Assembly (NCBI RefSeq): GCF_002043005.1
Contig: NZ_CP020330.1
Span: 4,048,001 to 4,112,000 of the forward strand
Reading direction: 5' to 3'
DNA from: Martelella mediterranea DSM 17316
GTDB taxonomy: Bacteria > Pseudomonadota > Alphaproteobacteria > Rhizobiales > Rhizobiaceae
DNA: 64,000 nt
A program made the position numbers and the translations under genes. Positions 8,942 to 19,467 of this stretch are shown here, piece by piece (within the stretch, counting starts at the first letter, position 1; every line of letters starts with the position of its first letter). A model generated the notes under the pieces. That model saw nothing but the letters and a program-made list of their open reading frames with translations. It made no database searches and was not told the origin of the DNA.

Positions 8942-10138
8942 TCAGGCCTTGTTCTTGTTGTAGACGTCGAAGACGACGGCGGCGAGCAGCACCAGGCCCT
9001 TGATCACCTGCTGGTAATCGATGCCGATGCCCATGATCGACATGCCGTTATTCATGATGCCCATGATGAAGGCGCCGACCACCGCGCCGACGATCTTGCC
9101 GACACCGCCCGACATCGACGCGCCGCCGATGAACACCGCCGCGATCACATCAAGCTCGAAACCGTTGCCGGCCTTGGGCGTGGCGATGTTGAGGCGGGCG
9201 GCGAACACCAGACCGGCGAGAGCGGCCAGCATGCCCATGTTCACGAACACGATGAAATTCAGCCGCTTGGTGTTGATACCTGAAAGGGCGGCCGCCTTCT
9301 CGTTGCCGCCGATCGCATAGACCCTGCGTCCGAATGTCGTGCTTTCGGTGATGAAGGTATAGATCACCGTCAGGATCGCCATCGAGATCAGCACATTCGG
9401 CAGGCCGCGGAACGAGGCGAGCTTCCACGACACGAACACCAGCACGCCGGCAACGATGATGTTGCGACCCAGGAAGAAGGACAGCGGCTCATCCTCGATG
9501 CCATAGGCGACGTTGCGCGCCCGCGATCGCCAGGCGAGATAGACGATCGCGGCGGCGGCGATGATGCCGGCCACAAGCGCCGTCATGTTGGGCCGGCCGA
9601 CGCCGAAGAGATCCGGCACGAAGCCGGTGGACAACAGCTGGAAGGAACCCGGGAACGGGCCCACCGACTGGCCGTTGAGGATCCAGAGCGACAACCCGCG
9701 GAAGATCAGCATGCCGGCGAGCGTGACGATAAAGGACGGGATGCGCCAATAGGCGACCCAGTATCCCTGCCACGCCCCAATCAGCATGCCGGCGAAAATG
9801 CAGGCAAAAAAGGCGACGATGACCGGCACCTGCCAGTGGACGATCATCACCGCGGCAAGCGCGCCGATGAAGCCCACAATCGAGCCCACCGAAAGATCGA
9901 TATGCCCGGCCACGATGATCATCAGCATGCCGAGCGCCATGATGATCACATAGGAATTCTGCAGGAACAGGTTGGTGATGTTGACCGGTCGCATCAGCAC
10001 GCCGTCGGTGACGACCTGGAAAAACGCGATGATGACGATCAGGGCGAGCAGGATGCCGTAGTCGCGCATCCTGAGTGTCAGATAGGAGCGGATCGAGGGC
10101 TTGTGTTCGTCCGCGGTGGTTTCCTCGGGTGTATTCAT
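8942..10138 (-). CDS. mmsB: Multiple-monosaccharide ABC transporter permease (GguB/MmsB)
   Basis: A 398-residue inner-membrane permease with about ten transmembrane helices, from YGILLALIVIIAFFQVV near residue 32 to the C-terminal VIKGLVLLAAVVFDVYNKNK. It belongs to the XylH/GguB branch of BPD_transp_2 permeases; characteristic segments are GHIDLSVGSIVGFIGALAA and GGNEKAAALSGINTKR. It should form the channel for sugars delivered by the ChvE-type binding proteins and powered by MmsA. The ATG at 10138 is seven bases after the mmsA stop, so the genes are clearly co-transcribed. Confidence 0.93.
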   Translation of the reverse strand: MNTPEETTADEHKPSIRSYLTLRMRDYGILLALIVIIAFFQVVTDGVLMRPVNITNLFLQNSYVIIMALGMLMIIVAGHIDLSVGSIVGFIGALAAVMIVHWQVPVIVAFFACIFAGMLIGAWQGYWVAYWRIPSFIVTLAGMLIFRGLSLWILNGQSVGPFPGSFQLLSTGFVPDLFGVGRPNMTALVAGIIAAAAIVYLAWRSRARNVAYGIEDEPLSFFLGRNIIVAGVLVFVSWKLASFRGLPNVLISMAILTVIYTFITESTTFGRRVYAIGGNEKAAALSGINTKRLNFIVFVNMGMLAALAGLVFAARLNIATPKAGNGFELDVIAAVFIGGASMSGGVGKIVGAVVGAFIMGIMNNGMSIMGIGIDYQQVIKGLVLLAAVVFDVYNKNKA

Positions 10139-10145
10139 CGCTTTC

Positions 10146-11666
<1,521 letters not shown>

Positions 11667-11758
11667 GACACCTGTCACCGTTTGGCACCGGATCGCGCCT
11701 CAAGCGCCATCCATTCCTTCGACGCCTAACGACGAACCCCTGGGGCTCGCGTGCGTCA

Positions 11759-11787
11759 GCCCGCCGCCGGAAATGCCGGCGACGGGC
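11759..11787 (-). other. Stem-loop between the first SBP gene and mmsA
   Basis: A 12-position stem (11759-11770 with 11776-11787) with one mismatch and a five-base loop sits in the 143-base gap between the binding-protein gene and mmsA. There is no T run. Hairpins in this place in ABC operons often protect the upstream binding-protein mRNA and allow it to be made in excess. Confidence 0.5.
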
Positions 11788-11809
11788 CCATTGAGATCAC
11801 CTCAGACGA

Positions 11810-12883
11810 TCAATTCTCGATCTGCTGCATGGTGTAGTAGCCGCTGTCATCGACCAGGATCTGCTTCCAGTTGTCCTGGGTCACGATCACCGGCTCCAGC
11901 AGGTAGGACGGCACGTCCTTCTCGCCGTTATTGTAGGTGCTGGTGTCGTTGACTTCCGGCTCCTTGCCCTCGCCGATCGCCTCCACCATGCCGACGGTGA
12001 CGCCGGCAAGCTTGCGGGTATCCTTGAAGATCGAGGAATACTGGTCGCCGTCGATGATCGCCTTGACGTTCGGCAGGTTGGAATCCTGGCCGGTGATGAT
12101 CGGCATCTTCATGTCGCCGGAGCCATAGCCGATACCCTTCAGCGACGAGATCGAGCCCATGGCGAGATCGTCATTGGAGGCATAGACGCCGTGCAGCGGC
12201 TTGTCGGTGTAATAGGCCGAAAGCAGGTTATCCATGCGCGCCTGGGCGGCGGCGTTCGACCAGTTCAGCGTGCCGATCTTGTCCATGCCCATCTGGCCCG
12301 ACGGGATCACGATATCGCCGGAATCGATCAGCGGCTGGAGCACGGACATCGCGCCATTATAGAAGAAATAGGCATTGTTATCGTCCGGCGAGCCGCCGAA
12401 GAGCTCGACATTCCAGGGCTTCACATCGGGGAAGCGCGCCTTCAGGCCCTCCACGAGGCTGTTGCCCTGCAGCACGCCGACCTTGTAGTTGTCGAAGGTC
12501 GCGTAATAATCGACATCGGGCGTGTTGAGGATCAGCCGGTCATAGGCGATCACCGGAATGCCGGCGGCGCCGGCATTGGCCAGCGGACCGGTGAGCGAGC
12601 CGCCATCGATCGCCGCGACCACCAGAACGGTGACGCCCTTGGTGATCATGTTTTCGATCTGCGACAACTGCTGGGGAATTTCGTTCTCGGCATATTGCAG
12701 GTCGGTCTTGTAGCCGGCCGCCTCGAACTGCTCGACCATGGACGCGCCGTCCTTGTTCCAGCGGTCAAGGCCCTTGGTCGGCATGGCGATGCCGACATAG
12801 CCCTTGTCGGCGGCGAGCGCCGGCGCGGCGACAGCAATGGCCGCGACAGAGGCGGCTGCAAAAATGGAGATAATCTTTCTCAT
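11810..12883 (-). CDS. ChvE-like sugar-binding protein, divergent copy
   Basis: A 357-residue periplasmic binding protein with signal peptide [24 protein letters not shown], cleaved before ADKG. It is a close paralogue of the upstream gene at 13066 and of Agrobacterium ChvE ([26 protein letters not shown] and [16 protein letters not shown] are shared). It differs at likely ligand loops: [10 protein letters not shown] where ChvE has a KSS-type RW loop, ASNDDLAMG where ChvE has SPYDGLSIG, and GQDSNLPNV where ChvE has GQDAEVPSV. A changed or broader sugar specificity is inferred. It shares the mmsA-mmsB transporter. Confidence 0.9.
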   Translation of the reverse strand: MRKIISIFAAASVAAIAVAAPALAADKGYVGIAMPTKGLDRWNKDGASMVEQFEAAGYKTDLQYAENEIPQQLSQIENMITKGVTVLVVAAIDGGSLTGPLANAGAAGIPVIAYDRLILNTPDVDYYATFDNYKVGVLQGNSLVEGLKARFPDVKPWNVELFGGSPDDNNAYFFYNGAMSVLQPLIDSGDIVIPSGQMGMDKIGTLNWSNAAAQARMDNLLSAYYTDKPLHGVYASNDDLAMGSISSLKGIGYGSGDMKMPIITGQDSNLPNVKAIIDGDQYSSIFKDTRKLAGVTVGMVEAIGEGKEPEVNDTSTYNNGEKDVPSYLLEPVIVTQDNWKQILVDDSGYYTMQQIEN

Positions 12884-13032
12884 GTCTCTCTCCCGTTGAA
12901 GGCCGGTATGGCCCGTCTCATGAATGCGCCTCCGCTGTCGCGGAGGGATTTCGGCCCCAGGCCGGCAGTCGCCGGCGAAATTTGAGGCACGTAAGTCAAA
13001 AAGGAACGAAGAAAACTCCTTCGCACAGGAAA

Positions 13033-13056
13033 GGGCGGGCGCCGCAACGCCCGCCC
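13033..13056 (-). terminator. Stem-loop between the two tandem SBP genes
   Basis: GGGCGGGCG (13033-13041) pairs perfectly with CGCCCGCCC (13048-13056) around a six-base loop, ten bases after the stop of the upstream binding-protein gene. Read leftward it is followed by TTTCC, so it could act as a partial terminator or as a 3' stabiliser that sets how much of the message continues into the next gene. Confidence 0.5.
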
Positions 13057-13065
13057 TCGTGGTGA

Positions 13066-14136
13066 TTACTTGAGCTGGTCAAGGGTATAGTAGCCGCTCT
13101 GGTCGACCAGGATTTCCTCCCAGTTGGAGGCGTCGATCGAGACCGGCGACAGCAGATAGGACGGGACCACCTTGACGCCATTGTCATAGGTCTCGGTGTC
13201 GTTGATTTCCGGCTCGCCGCCCTGCAGAAGGGCATCGACCATGCCCACGGTCACGCGGGCAAGCTCGCGCGTATCCTTGAACACCGTCGAATACTGCTCA
13301 TCGGCGATGATCGACTTGACCGAGGGGATTTCGGCATCCTGGCCGGTCACGATCGGCATCTGCTGGTCGCCGGTGCCATAGCCCACGCCCTTCAGCGAGG
13401 ACAGGATGCCGATCGACAGGCCGTCATAGGGCGACAGCACGCCGTTGACCTGCTTGTCGGTGTAGTTGGCCGACAGAAGGTTGTCCATGCGGGCCTGGGC
13501 TTCCGCACCATCCCAGCGCAGCGTGCCGACCTGGTTCATGCCCATCTGGCCCGACGGGATCACGATGTCGCCGGAGTCGATCAGCGGCTGCAGCACCGAC
13601 ATCGCGCCGTCATAGAAGAAATAGGCGTTGTTATCGTCCGGCGAACCGCCGAACAGTTCGACATTCCAGGGCTTGGTGTCGGGGAAGCGCTGCTTCAGGC
13701 CATCGACCAGGCTTTCGGCCTGCAGCACGCCGACCTGGAAATTGTCGAAGGTGGCGTAATAGTCGACATCCGGGCTTTCCCGGATCAGCCGGTCATAGGC
13801 AACCACCGGAATGCCCGAGGCGGCGGCATTCGCCAGCGCGTTGGAAAGCGTGGTGCCGTCGATCGAGGCGATCACCAGCGCATCGACGCCCTTGGTGATC
13901 ATGTTTTCGATCTGGGACAGCTGGTTGGGAATATTGTCCTCTGCATATTGCAGATCGGTGGCGTAGCCCGCCTCCTGGAACTGCTCGACCATGGACTGCC
14001 CGTCCGAAATCCAGCGCGCCGAGGATTTGGTCGGCATCGCGATCCCGATCGTGCCCTTGTCCTGCGCAAAGCTCGGCACGGCAAACGACGCAACCGTCAC
14101 TGCCGCAACGGCAAATGCGGAAACTAACAATTTCAT
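13066..14136 (-). CDS. chvE: ChvE-like multiple-monosaccharide-binding protein
   Basis: A 356-residue periplasmic protein with signal peptide [24 protein letters not shown], cleaved before QDKG. It keeps the ligand-region segments I associate with Agrobacterium Chv[39 protein letters not shown] and [12 protein letters not shown]. ChvE binds several aldoses and sugar acids and, in plant-associated species, also signals to VirA; a signalling role here is unproven. It is the first gene of the leftward operon chvE, second SBP, mmsA, mmsB. Confidence 0.92.
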   Translation of the reverse strand: MKLLVSAFAVAAVTVASFAVPSFAQDKGTIGIAMPTKSSARWISDGQSMVEQFQEAGYATDLQYAEDNIPNQLSQIENMITKGVDALVIASIDGTTLSNALANAAASGIPVVAYDRLIRESPDVDYYATFDNFQVGVLQAESLVDGLKQRFPDTKPWNVELFGGSPDDNNAYFFYDGAMSVLQPLIDSGDIVIPSGQMGMNQVGTLRWDGAEAQARMDNLLSANYTDKQVNGVLSPYDGLSIGILSSLKGVGYGTGDQQMPIVTGQDAEIPSVKSIIADEQYSTVFKDTRELARVTVGMVDALLQGGEPEINDTETYDNGVKVVPSYLLSPVSIDASNWEEILVDQSGYYTLDQLK

Positions 14137-14548
14137 AGCTCTCTCCCAATTCGCGAATATCTGTTCGCTCCGCGCCTCGGCCGGCGTGCCGGCGCTCAGG
14201 TCCTCCCCTTCGCAACCCGTGCGGTTGCAAAACGCAGATCGCGCCGCAAGGGTGTTATCAGAACGACGCCGGTGTCAAATTGAGATCAACGAAGCTGATA
14301 TACCAATTCTGCTATATTTGCGGTCGGCACTTTATCTAAGCCGTTGAATTTTCAGCCCACCCCGCCGCGCGATGGCGGGACGGGCGCGGAGGCACCTTAT
14401 CCTTTGGTCTAACAGACGCCGACACCAGGCCCTCCCTCCCCCGCGCAACCTCGATCGACATCGTTTTTGACGCCACGTTATTTTTGCGATTGATGCCGCC
14501 CGCAAGCTGGGTTAAACAGTCCGCGCAGGCGAAGAACGCCTGCCCGAA
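14137..14548. other. 412-base region between the sugar operon and tRNA-Arg
   Basis: This stretch holds the likely promoter of the leftward sugar operon, with a GAGAGAG ribosome-binding site at 14141-14147 read leftward. Apparent reading frames across the right part are antisense to the tRNA and not convincing. No other gene is seen. Confidence 0.5.
14294..14307. promoter_or_regulatory. Possible GntR-type operator upstream of chvE
   Basis: GCTGATATACCAAT has one intact half of the ATTGGTATACCAAT palindrome recognised by some sugar-acid GntR repressors; the other half matches at only about three of six positions. The site is about 160 bases upstream of the chvE ATG. This is a weak, motif-based suggestion. 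Confidence 0.2.
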
Positions 14549-14625
14549 GCGCCCGTAGCTCAGCTGGATAGAGTGTTGGATTCCGATTCCAAAGGTCACA
14601 GGTTCGAATCCTGTCGGGCGCGCCA
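14549..14625 (+). tRNA. tRNA-Arg (anticodon CCG)
   Basis: A 77-base tRNA with encoded CCA. The acceptor stem GCGCCCG pairs with CGGGCGC, the D arm is AGCTCAGCTGGATAGAGT, the anticodon stem TTGGA/TCCAA encloses the loop TTCCGAT with anticodon CCG (reads CGG), and the T arm is ACAGG-TTCGAAT-CCTGT. No integrase or att duplication is seen beside it. Confidence 0.97.
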
Positions 14626-14667
14626 AATACCACCGACCGCTTTCGGCTACTCCTTGTCAGATCCGGC

Positions 14668-15471
14668 CTAGGCTCCGGATGCGTTGCCGTGGCTGCTGTC
14701 GGCGGTTTGGGATCGGGGATTCAGGTGTTTTGGATCTTCTATGAATGCGCCCGGCGTCATGTCGGTGACCTGCCTGAACGCATGGCAAAATGCCGCAGTG
14801 CCGGAGAAGCCGGCCTCGCTTGCCACATGCGCGATGGCTCGGCCCTGCGCGAGCTGCTCCATCGTTCGAACGATGCGCGCCCGTTGCCGCCATGCCTTCA
14901 GCGTCATACCCGTCTCGACCGGAAAAAGACGGCTTGCCGTGCGCACCGAGGTCGCGGCGCGCGACGCCAGTTCGGCAAGGTCGAGATGATTGCGATAGTC
15001 GGCGATCGCAATGTCGGCGACACGTTTCGCGACGGCACTTGTGGGCAGCGGAAGATAGGTCGGTGCGTCGGTCATCGCGTCCAATTCAAGCAGCATCAAC
15101 CGGGCCAAAAGAGAAGCCTTCTCCGACCGGATGTCGATTTCAATCGCCGTGGCAAGCAGCGCGCGCATCAATGGCGTGACTTTGGATACGAATGCGCGAT
15201 GAGGAAAGGTCGAGGGAGCCCATGCTTCAATGGCAGCCGGTTGCCAATGCATCATCCAAAGCTCGGCATCGGTCAGAATATCAAGACGGTGCGAAATGCC
15301 TGACGGTATCCATGCCGTCAATTGAGGGGGCACCAGCCATATACCCGCGTCCGTATGGACCTGGACCATACCCGATGCCGCAAAGGTCAATTGCGCGTGT
15401 TCGTGGGCGTGAAGCGGCAAGGCTACGCCCTTGGGCTTGCTTACGCGGTGAACCGTGAGAAGCGTATGCAC
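14668..15471 (-). CDS. AraC-family transcriptional regulator with cupin sensor
   Basis: A 267-residue regulator. An N-terminal cupin-like half (about 10-90) contains LPLHAHEHAQLTFAASG and WLVPPQLTAWIPSGISH, and the C-terminal half carries two helix-turn-helix motifs (LAELASRAATSVRTASRLF and IAHVASEAGFSGTAAFCHAFRQVTDMTPGAF). The start is a GTG with AAGAGG upstream. It is divergent from the quinone oxidoreductase gene with a 91-base gap, so it most likely controls that gene in response to a small molecule or redox signal; the effector is unknown. Confidence 0.9.
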   Translation of the reverse strand: MHTLLTVHRVSKPKGVALPLHAHEHAQLTFAASGMVQVHTDAGIWLVPPQLTAWIPSGISHRLDILTDAELWMMHWQPAAIEAWAPSTFPHRAFVSKVTPLMRALLATAIEIDIRSEKASLLARLMLLELDAMTDAPTYLPLPTSAVAKRVADIAIADYRNHLDLAELASRAATSVRTASRLFPVETGMTLKAWRQRARIVRTMEQLAQGRAIAHVASEAGFSGTAAFCHAFRQVTDMTPGAFIEDPKHLNPRSQTADSSHGNASGA

Positions 15472-15562
15472 GGAATTGGCCTCTTGGCGATGTTGATTGG
15501 CGTTACATCGAAGAAATACTTCGCTATCCCTGAGCGGGTCAATATCGAAGGGAATTCAAACC

Positions 15563-16480
15563 ATGAAAGCAGTGGTCATCACAGAATACGGGTCAAACGA
15601 TGTCGTGCACCTCGTCGACATAGACAAACCCAGCCCCGGAGCCGGCGAAGTCCTGGTGAAAGTTCACGCCGCAGGCGTGAATCCGATCGACTGGAAAATA
15701 CGCGGCGGCGCGGGCGAACGCATGGGCATGCCCCTTCCCATCCGCCTTGGCGGCGAGTTCGTGGGCACGATCGAGGCGCTTGGGCCGGGCGTCCATAGCT
15801 TCGGTCACGGTGAAGCCGTATTCGGCATGGTGCACACCGGCGCCTTTGCGGAATACGCGCTGGCGAAAGCGGACAATATCGTGCGCAAGCCCTCCGGCCT
15901 GGACTTCATTCAGGCAGCCGCGCTGCCGCTCGCCGGCACCACGGCATGGCAGGCCCTTTTCGATGAGGCCGGACTGTCCGCCGGACAAAGGCTTCTGGTT
16001 ACCGGCGGCTCCGGCGGCGTCGGCTCTCTCGCGGTCCAGTTCGCCAAAGCCAAGGGCGCGCATGTCACGGCGGTCGCTTCCGCCCGCAACGCGCAGTTCG
16101 TCCGCGATCTCGGCGCCGACGCCTTCATCGATTACACCAGCGGTCCTTTTGAAGAGGCGGCCAGCGATATCGACGTCGTCCTAGACACGGTGGGCGGCGA
16201 AAGCTTTCAGCGCGCGTTCAAGACGCTGAGGAAAGGCGGTTTCATGGTCACCGTCGTGGCCTTTCCGGGTGACGAAGCCGAACGCTTCGAGGTTGGCGTG
16301 AAGCGCAGCTTCACAGTGCCGAGCGCGCCAAGCCTGAGCGCGATCGCGGACCTAGTCGAGGCCGGCAAGGTGACGCCGCACATAGACACCGTGCTCCCCC
16401 TTGCCGAGATCAGACAGGCGCTGGCCTTGTCCGAGGCCGGTCGCGCCCGCGGAAAGATCGTTCTCACCATGCTGGACTAA
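15563..16480 (+). CDS. NADPH:quinone oxidoreductase-like zinc-free MDR protein
   Basis: A 305-residue cytosolic reductase of the medium-chain dehydrogenase/reductase superfamily. The N-terminal GroES-like domain includes GVNPIDWKIRGG and the Rossmann domain has LLVTGGSGGVGSLAVQFAKAKGAHV for NADPH; the catalytic-zinc cysteines of alcohol dehydrogenases are absent. Such enzymes reduce quinones or alpha,beta-unsaturated carbonyls. The ATG at 15563 begins the canonical MKAVVITEYG. It sits divergent to the AraC regulator, which is the probable controller. Confidence 0.9.
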   Translation: MKAVVITEYGSNDVVHLVDIDKPSPGAGEVLVKVHAAGVNPIDWKIRGGAGERMGMPLPIRLGGEFVGTIEALGPGVHSFGHGEAVFGMVHTGAFAEYALAKADNIVRKPSGLDFIQAAALPLAGTTAWQALFDEAGLSAGQRLLVTGGSGGVGSLAVQFAKAKGAHVTAVASARNAQFVRDLGADAFIDYTSGPFEEAASDIDVVLDTVGGESFQRAFKTLRKGGFMVTVVAFPGDEAERFEVGVKRSFTVPSAPSLSAIADLVEAGKVTPHIDTVLPLAEIRQALALSEAGRARGKIVLTMLD

Positions 16481-16496
16481 GCGCTTGCGCCTGGCC

Positions 16497-17333
16497 TCAG
16501 AAATCCTCGTATTTGAAGATCACTGTCTTCAGGCCGGGCGTGATCTCGGCGTAGGCGCAGGCATCATCGTCCAGTTCCGCGACCCATTGGTGGCCGATAT
16601 AGGTTTCCATGTCGATGGACTGGCCGGGCGCGAGACGGCCGTAGGGCTGCCGTTTGCCGTCGAAATCGATCCAGTAGAGTTCGAAGGGGAAATCGAGCGA
16701 GCGGTCGGCGGCGAACCGGATCTTGCGCGTCGCGCCGGTGGTTTCCGTGGCGATGCCGCCGAGACAGGCTTCGACCGAGGGCACGTAGATGGTCTCGTCG
16801 TCCGCAGCGGCCGGCATCGCGCCGGTGGATGGCGATTTACCCTGTCCTTCGAGGCATTCCCGGATCTTCAGCACCGCGGCGGTGGAGCCGGAAAGGTTGA
16901 AGCGGAGCGGTTTTTCATCGTTGATCGCGACCGTCAGCGAAGCCGCCTGCATCAGGAATCCGATCTCGTCACGCGTCAGATGGGAAACCGCGTGTCCGCC
17001 CTCGAAGCCGAACTGCGAGTCGATATCGCGGTCGTCGAAGGAAATCAGCGCGCCGTCATAGCGGTCCGCATCGCTGCGCCCCGTCGGCACGACGAGTTGC
17101 CAGTTATCCTGATAATTTTCGAGCACCAGCGGCCCGGCGGGCTCCGCCTTCACCGCGCCGCAACCCAGAAAACCCGACATCGAATGATCGATGGCATAAA
17201 CCCGCCAGCCCTTGACCTCGCCATAGGGCACGATCGCGTGTTCTTCGCGATAATCCAGCCAGTTCGGCCATGCCGCGCCGGCCTGGAAAACAATCGTCAG
17301 AACGAAGAGAATACGAAAGATACCGGCCTGCAT
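16497..17333 (-). CDS. Secreted protein with a C-terminal VHL beta-like domain
   Basis: A 278-residue protein with an N-terminal signal peptide (MQAGIFRILFVLTIVFQAGA, cleavage near residue 21). Residues about 40-165 form a domain I do not recognise (GSTAAVLKIRECLEG). Residues about 204-268 look like the beta domain of the von Hippel-Lindau protein: W221, Y231, T244, H248 and W250 fall at the same spacing as human W88, Y98, S111, H115 and W117, the hydroxyproline pocket, around FELYWIDFDGKRQPYG and YIGHQW. The ATG at 17333 follows GGGGAC; a longer start would mask the signal peptide. Hydroxyproline or glycan binding in the periplasm is speculation. It is monocistronic and convergent with the oxidoreductase. 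Confidence 0.75.
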   Translation of the reverse strand: MQAGIFRILFVLTIVFQAGAAWPNWLDYREEHAIVPYGEVKGWRVYAIDHSMSGFLGCGAVKAEPAGPLVLENYQDNWQLVVPTGRSDADRYDGALISFDDRDIDSQFGFEGGHAVSHLTRDEIGFLMQAASLTVAINDEKPLRFNLSGSTAAVLKIRECLEGQGKSPSTGAMPAAADDETIYVPSVEACLGGIATETTGATRKIRFAADRSLDFPFELYWIDFDGKRQPYGRLAPGQSIDMETYIGHQWVAELDDDACAYAEITPGLKTVIFKYEDF

Positions 17334-17449
17334 GTCGCTGTCCCCCGCGCCACCGAATTTCCACGACGACAGTATTGCCATGAGGACCGGGTCTAGGCAA
17401 TCTCACAATAGGATGATATCAACCTATATCGATTGCGGGAGGAAGGGCA

Positions 17450-17923
17450 TTGCACAAGAACACGATCTGCATCTGGTATGACAAGGACGCCGAGGCGGCC
17501 GCGCGGTTTTACGCGGACCTGTTTCCAGACAGCGCGGTGACGCGAGTCACCCACGCGCCGGGCGATTACCCCTCCGGCCAGAAAGGGGACGTGCTCACCG
17601 TCGAATTCACCGTCTGCGGCATTCCCTGCCTGGGGCTCAATGGCGGTCCGGCCTTCAGCCACAGCGAGGCCTTCTCGTTTCAGATCTCGACCGAAGACCA
17701 AGCGGAAACCGACCGTTATTGGGACGCGATCGTGGGCAATGGCGGCGAGGAAAGCGCCTGCGGTTGGTGCAAGGACAGATGGGGCCTGTCCTGGCAGATC
17801 ACGCCCCGCACGCTGATGGAGGCGCTGGCGGCAGGCGGCGATGAGGCGAAACGGGCTTTTGAGGCCATGATGCAGATGCGGAAAATCGACGTCGCCGCGA
17901 TCGATGCCGCCCGCAAGGGCTGA
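17450..17923 (+). CDS. VOC-family protein, PhnB/3-demethylubiquinone methyltransferase-like fold
   Basis: A 157-residue protein of the vicinal-oxygen-chelate superfamily. It opens with ICIWYDKDAEAAARFYADLFPDS and continues with GLNGGPAFSHSEAFSFQI and CKDRWGLSWQITP, the pattern of the PF06983-type proteins that are often mislabelled as ubiquinone methyltransferases. The start is a TTG preceded by GGAAGG. It stands alone between opposing neighbours, and the substrate cannot be predicted. Confidence 0.85.
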   Translation: MHKNTICIWYDKDAEAAARFYADLFPDSAVTRVTHAPGDYPSGQKGDVLTVEFTVCGIPCLGLNGGPAFSHSEAFSFQISTEDQAETDRYWDAIVGNGGEESACGWCKDRWGLSWQITPRTLMEALAAGGDEAKRAFEAMMQMRKIDVAAIDAARKG

Positions 17924-17958
17924 TCGGGTTTTCGCCGGGAGGGGCCAGACGGCCCTGA

Positions 17959-19467
17959 TCAGCCCTGCCCGCTCTCGCGCAGACGCAGTTCGGTTTTCAG
18001 AACCTTGCCATAGGCATTCTTCGGCAGGGTGTCGAGGAAACGATAGGCCTTGGGGCGCTTGAAGCGGGCGATCGAGGCGAGGCAGTGGGCGTCGAGCTCC
18101 GCCTCGTCGCAGGCAGCACCGCGCGCCGTCACCACGAAGGCAACCACGTCCTCGCCCCATTCGACAGACGGCCGGCCGATCACCGCGACCTCGTCCACGG
18201 CGGGGTGGGTCAGAAGCGCCTCCTCGACCTCGCGCGGATAGATGTTGGTGCCGCCGGAGATGATCACGTCCTTGGACCGGTCATGCATGGTGACGTAGCC
18301 ATCGGCCGACATCGCGCCGCGATCACCGGTCCTGAGCCAGCCGCCGGCAAGGGCCTCCGCGCTCGCCTCCGGCGCGTTCCAGTAGCCTGGCATGACGAGC
18401 GCGCCCTGCACCACGATCTCGCCGATCTCGCCCGGTTCGGCGGGCATGCCGTCGTCGCGCAGGATTTGCACCGTCACCGCCGATTGCGCCCGTCCGACCG
18501 ATGTGATTCGCAATGGCCAGTCGGGATGATCCCGGTCGGCGATCTCGGCGCGCGACAGCGCGGTGATGCCCATCGGACATTCGCCCTGACCGTAGATCTG
18601 CACGAATTTCGGGCCGAAATGATCAAGCGCCGCCTCGATATCGGCGCGGTACATCGGCCCGCCGCCATAAACCACGGTGCGCAACCCCTCCCCCCTGCTG
18701 CCGGATGCCCGGGCGGCGTGGGTGAGCCGGTGCACCATGGTCGGGGCAAGGAACGCGCTGACGGAGCCGTGGGCAGCGGCGATTGCCAGAAATTCATCGG
18801 CATCATAGCCGCCGGAGGGCGGGCAGATATGGCCCGCGCCGCGCAGCACGTGTACCAGCGCGTAGAGACCCGCGCCGTGGCTCATCGGCGCGGCGTAAAG
18901 CGCGGCATCCCTTTCCGTCACATAGTCGACATCGGCGAGGTAGCTGAGCGACATGTCAGCAAGCATGGCGTGGGTTATGATCACGCCCTTGGGCCTGCCG
19001 GTGGTGCCGGAGGTGTAGAACAGCCAGGCCAGTTCGCGCGGTCCGCGCTCCTCCGTCGTCATCGGCTGCATCTGTGTTGCGCGGGCAAAGGTTTCGCCCG
19101 GCACCGTCAGTATCGCTGGAGCCTTGATGCCTGCGGCCAGGCTTTCGGAGACCAGCGCCAGCCGAGCGCCGGAATTGTCGATGATCCAGTTCGCCTCCTT
19201 CGGGTGGAGCTTGGCGTTGACCGGCACCGCGACCGCTCCCGCCTTCCAGATGCCGAACAGCGCGATCAGATATTCCAGACTGTTCTTCATGAAAAGCACG
19301 ACCCGATCGCCCGGCGCAACACCCGCTTCCTCGGCAAGAAAGCGCGCGAAGCCGCCGGCGCGCGCGTTGAACGCGGCGTAATCGGCCACCATTTCCGAGC
19401 CCAGCAGCAAGGCGGGCGCTGCGGGCCAGCGCTTGGCCGCGCGGTCCAGCCAGTGGGCGATGTTCAT
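17959..19467 (-). CDS. AMP-dependent acyl-CoA synthetase/ligase
   Basis: A 502-residue adenylate-forming enzyme expected to activate a carboxylic acid as its CoA thioester. The phosphate-binding loop is FYTSGTTGRPKGVIITH, the A5-type motif is IYGQGECPMG (Gln-Gly in place of the common Thr-Glu environment), and A7/A8-type motifs are GWLRTGDRG and DVIISGGTNIYPREVEEAL; the catalytic lysine lies in KNAYGKVLK near the C-terminus. It is the distal gene of the tetR-fah-thiolase-ligase unit; its ATG overlaps the thiolase stop. The cluster suggests a ring-opened or branched acid substrate, but none is proven. Confidence 0.9.
   Translation of the reverse strand: MNIAHWLDRAAKRWPAAPALLLGSEMVADYAAFNARAGGFARFLAEEAGVAPGDRVVLFMKNSLEYLIALFGIWKAGAVAVPVNAKLHPKEANWIIDNSGARLALVSESLAAGIKAPAILTVPGETFARATQMQPMTTEERGPRELAWLFYTSGTTGRPKGVIITHAMLADMSLSYLADVDYVTERDAALYAAPMSHGAGLYALVHVLRGAGHICPPSGGYDADEFLAIAAAHGSVSAFLAPTMVHRLTHAARASGSRGEGLRTVVYGGGPMYRADIEAALDHFGPKFVQIYGQGECPMGITALSRAEIADRDHPDWPLRITSVGRAQSAVTVQILRDDGMPAEPGEIGEIVVQGALVMPGYWNAPEASAEALAGGWLRTGDRGAMSADGYVTMHDRSKDVIISGGTNIYPREVEEALLTHPAVDEVAVIGRPSVEWGEDVVAFVVTARGAACDEAELDAHCLASIARFKRPKAYRFLDTLPKNAYGKVLKTELRLRESGQG

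Noticed and set aside
14336..14626. A 96-residue leftward frame beginning MARPTGFEPVTFG
   Set aside because: It is antisense to tRNA-Arg and is a well-known type of spurious annotation produced by tRNA T-arm and acceptor sequence.
14549..14700. Integration site of a genomic island at tRNA-Arg
   Set aside because: There is no integrase gene and no duplicated tRNA 3' end within the window.
17450..17923. 3-demethylubiquinone-9 3-methyltransferase
   Set aside because: The name is inherited from a mislabelled domain; the protein has a VOC fold and no SAM-binding motif.
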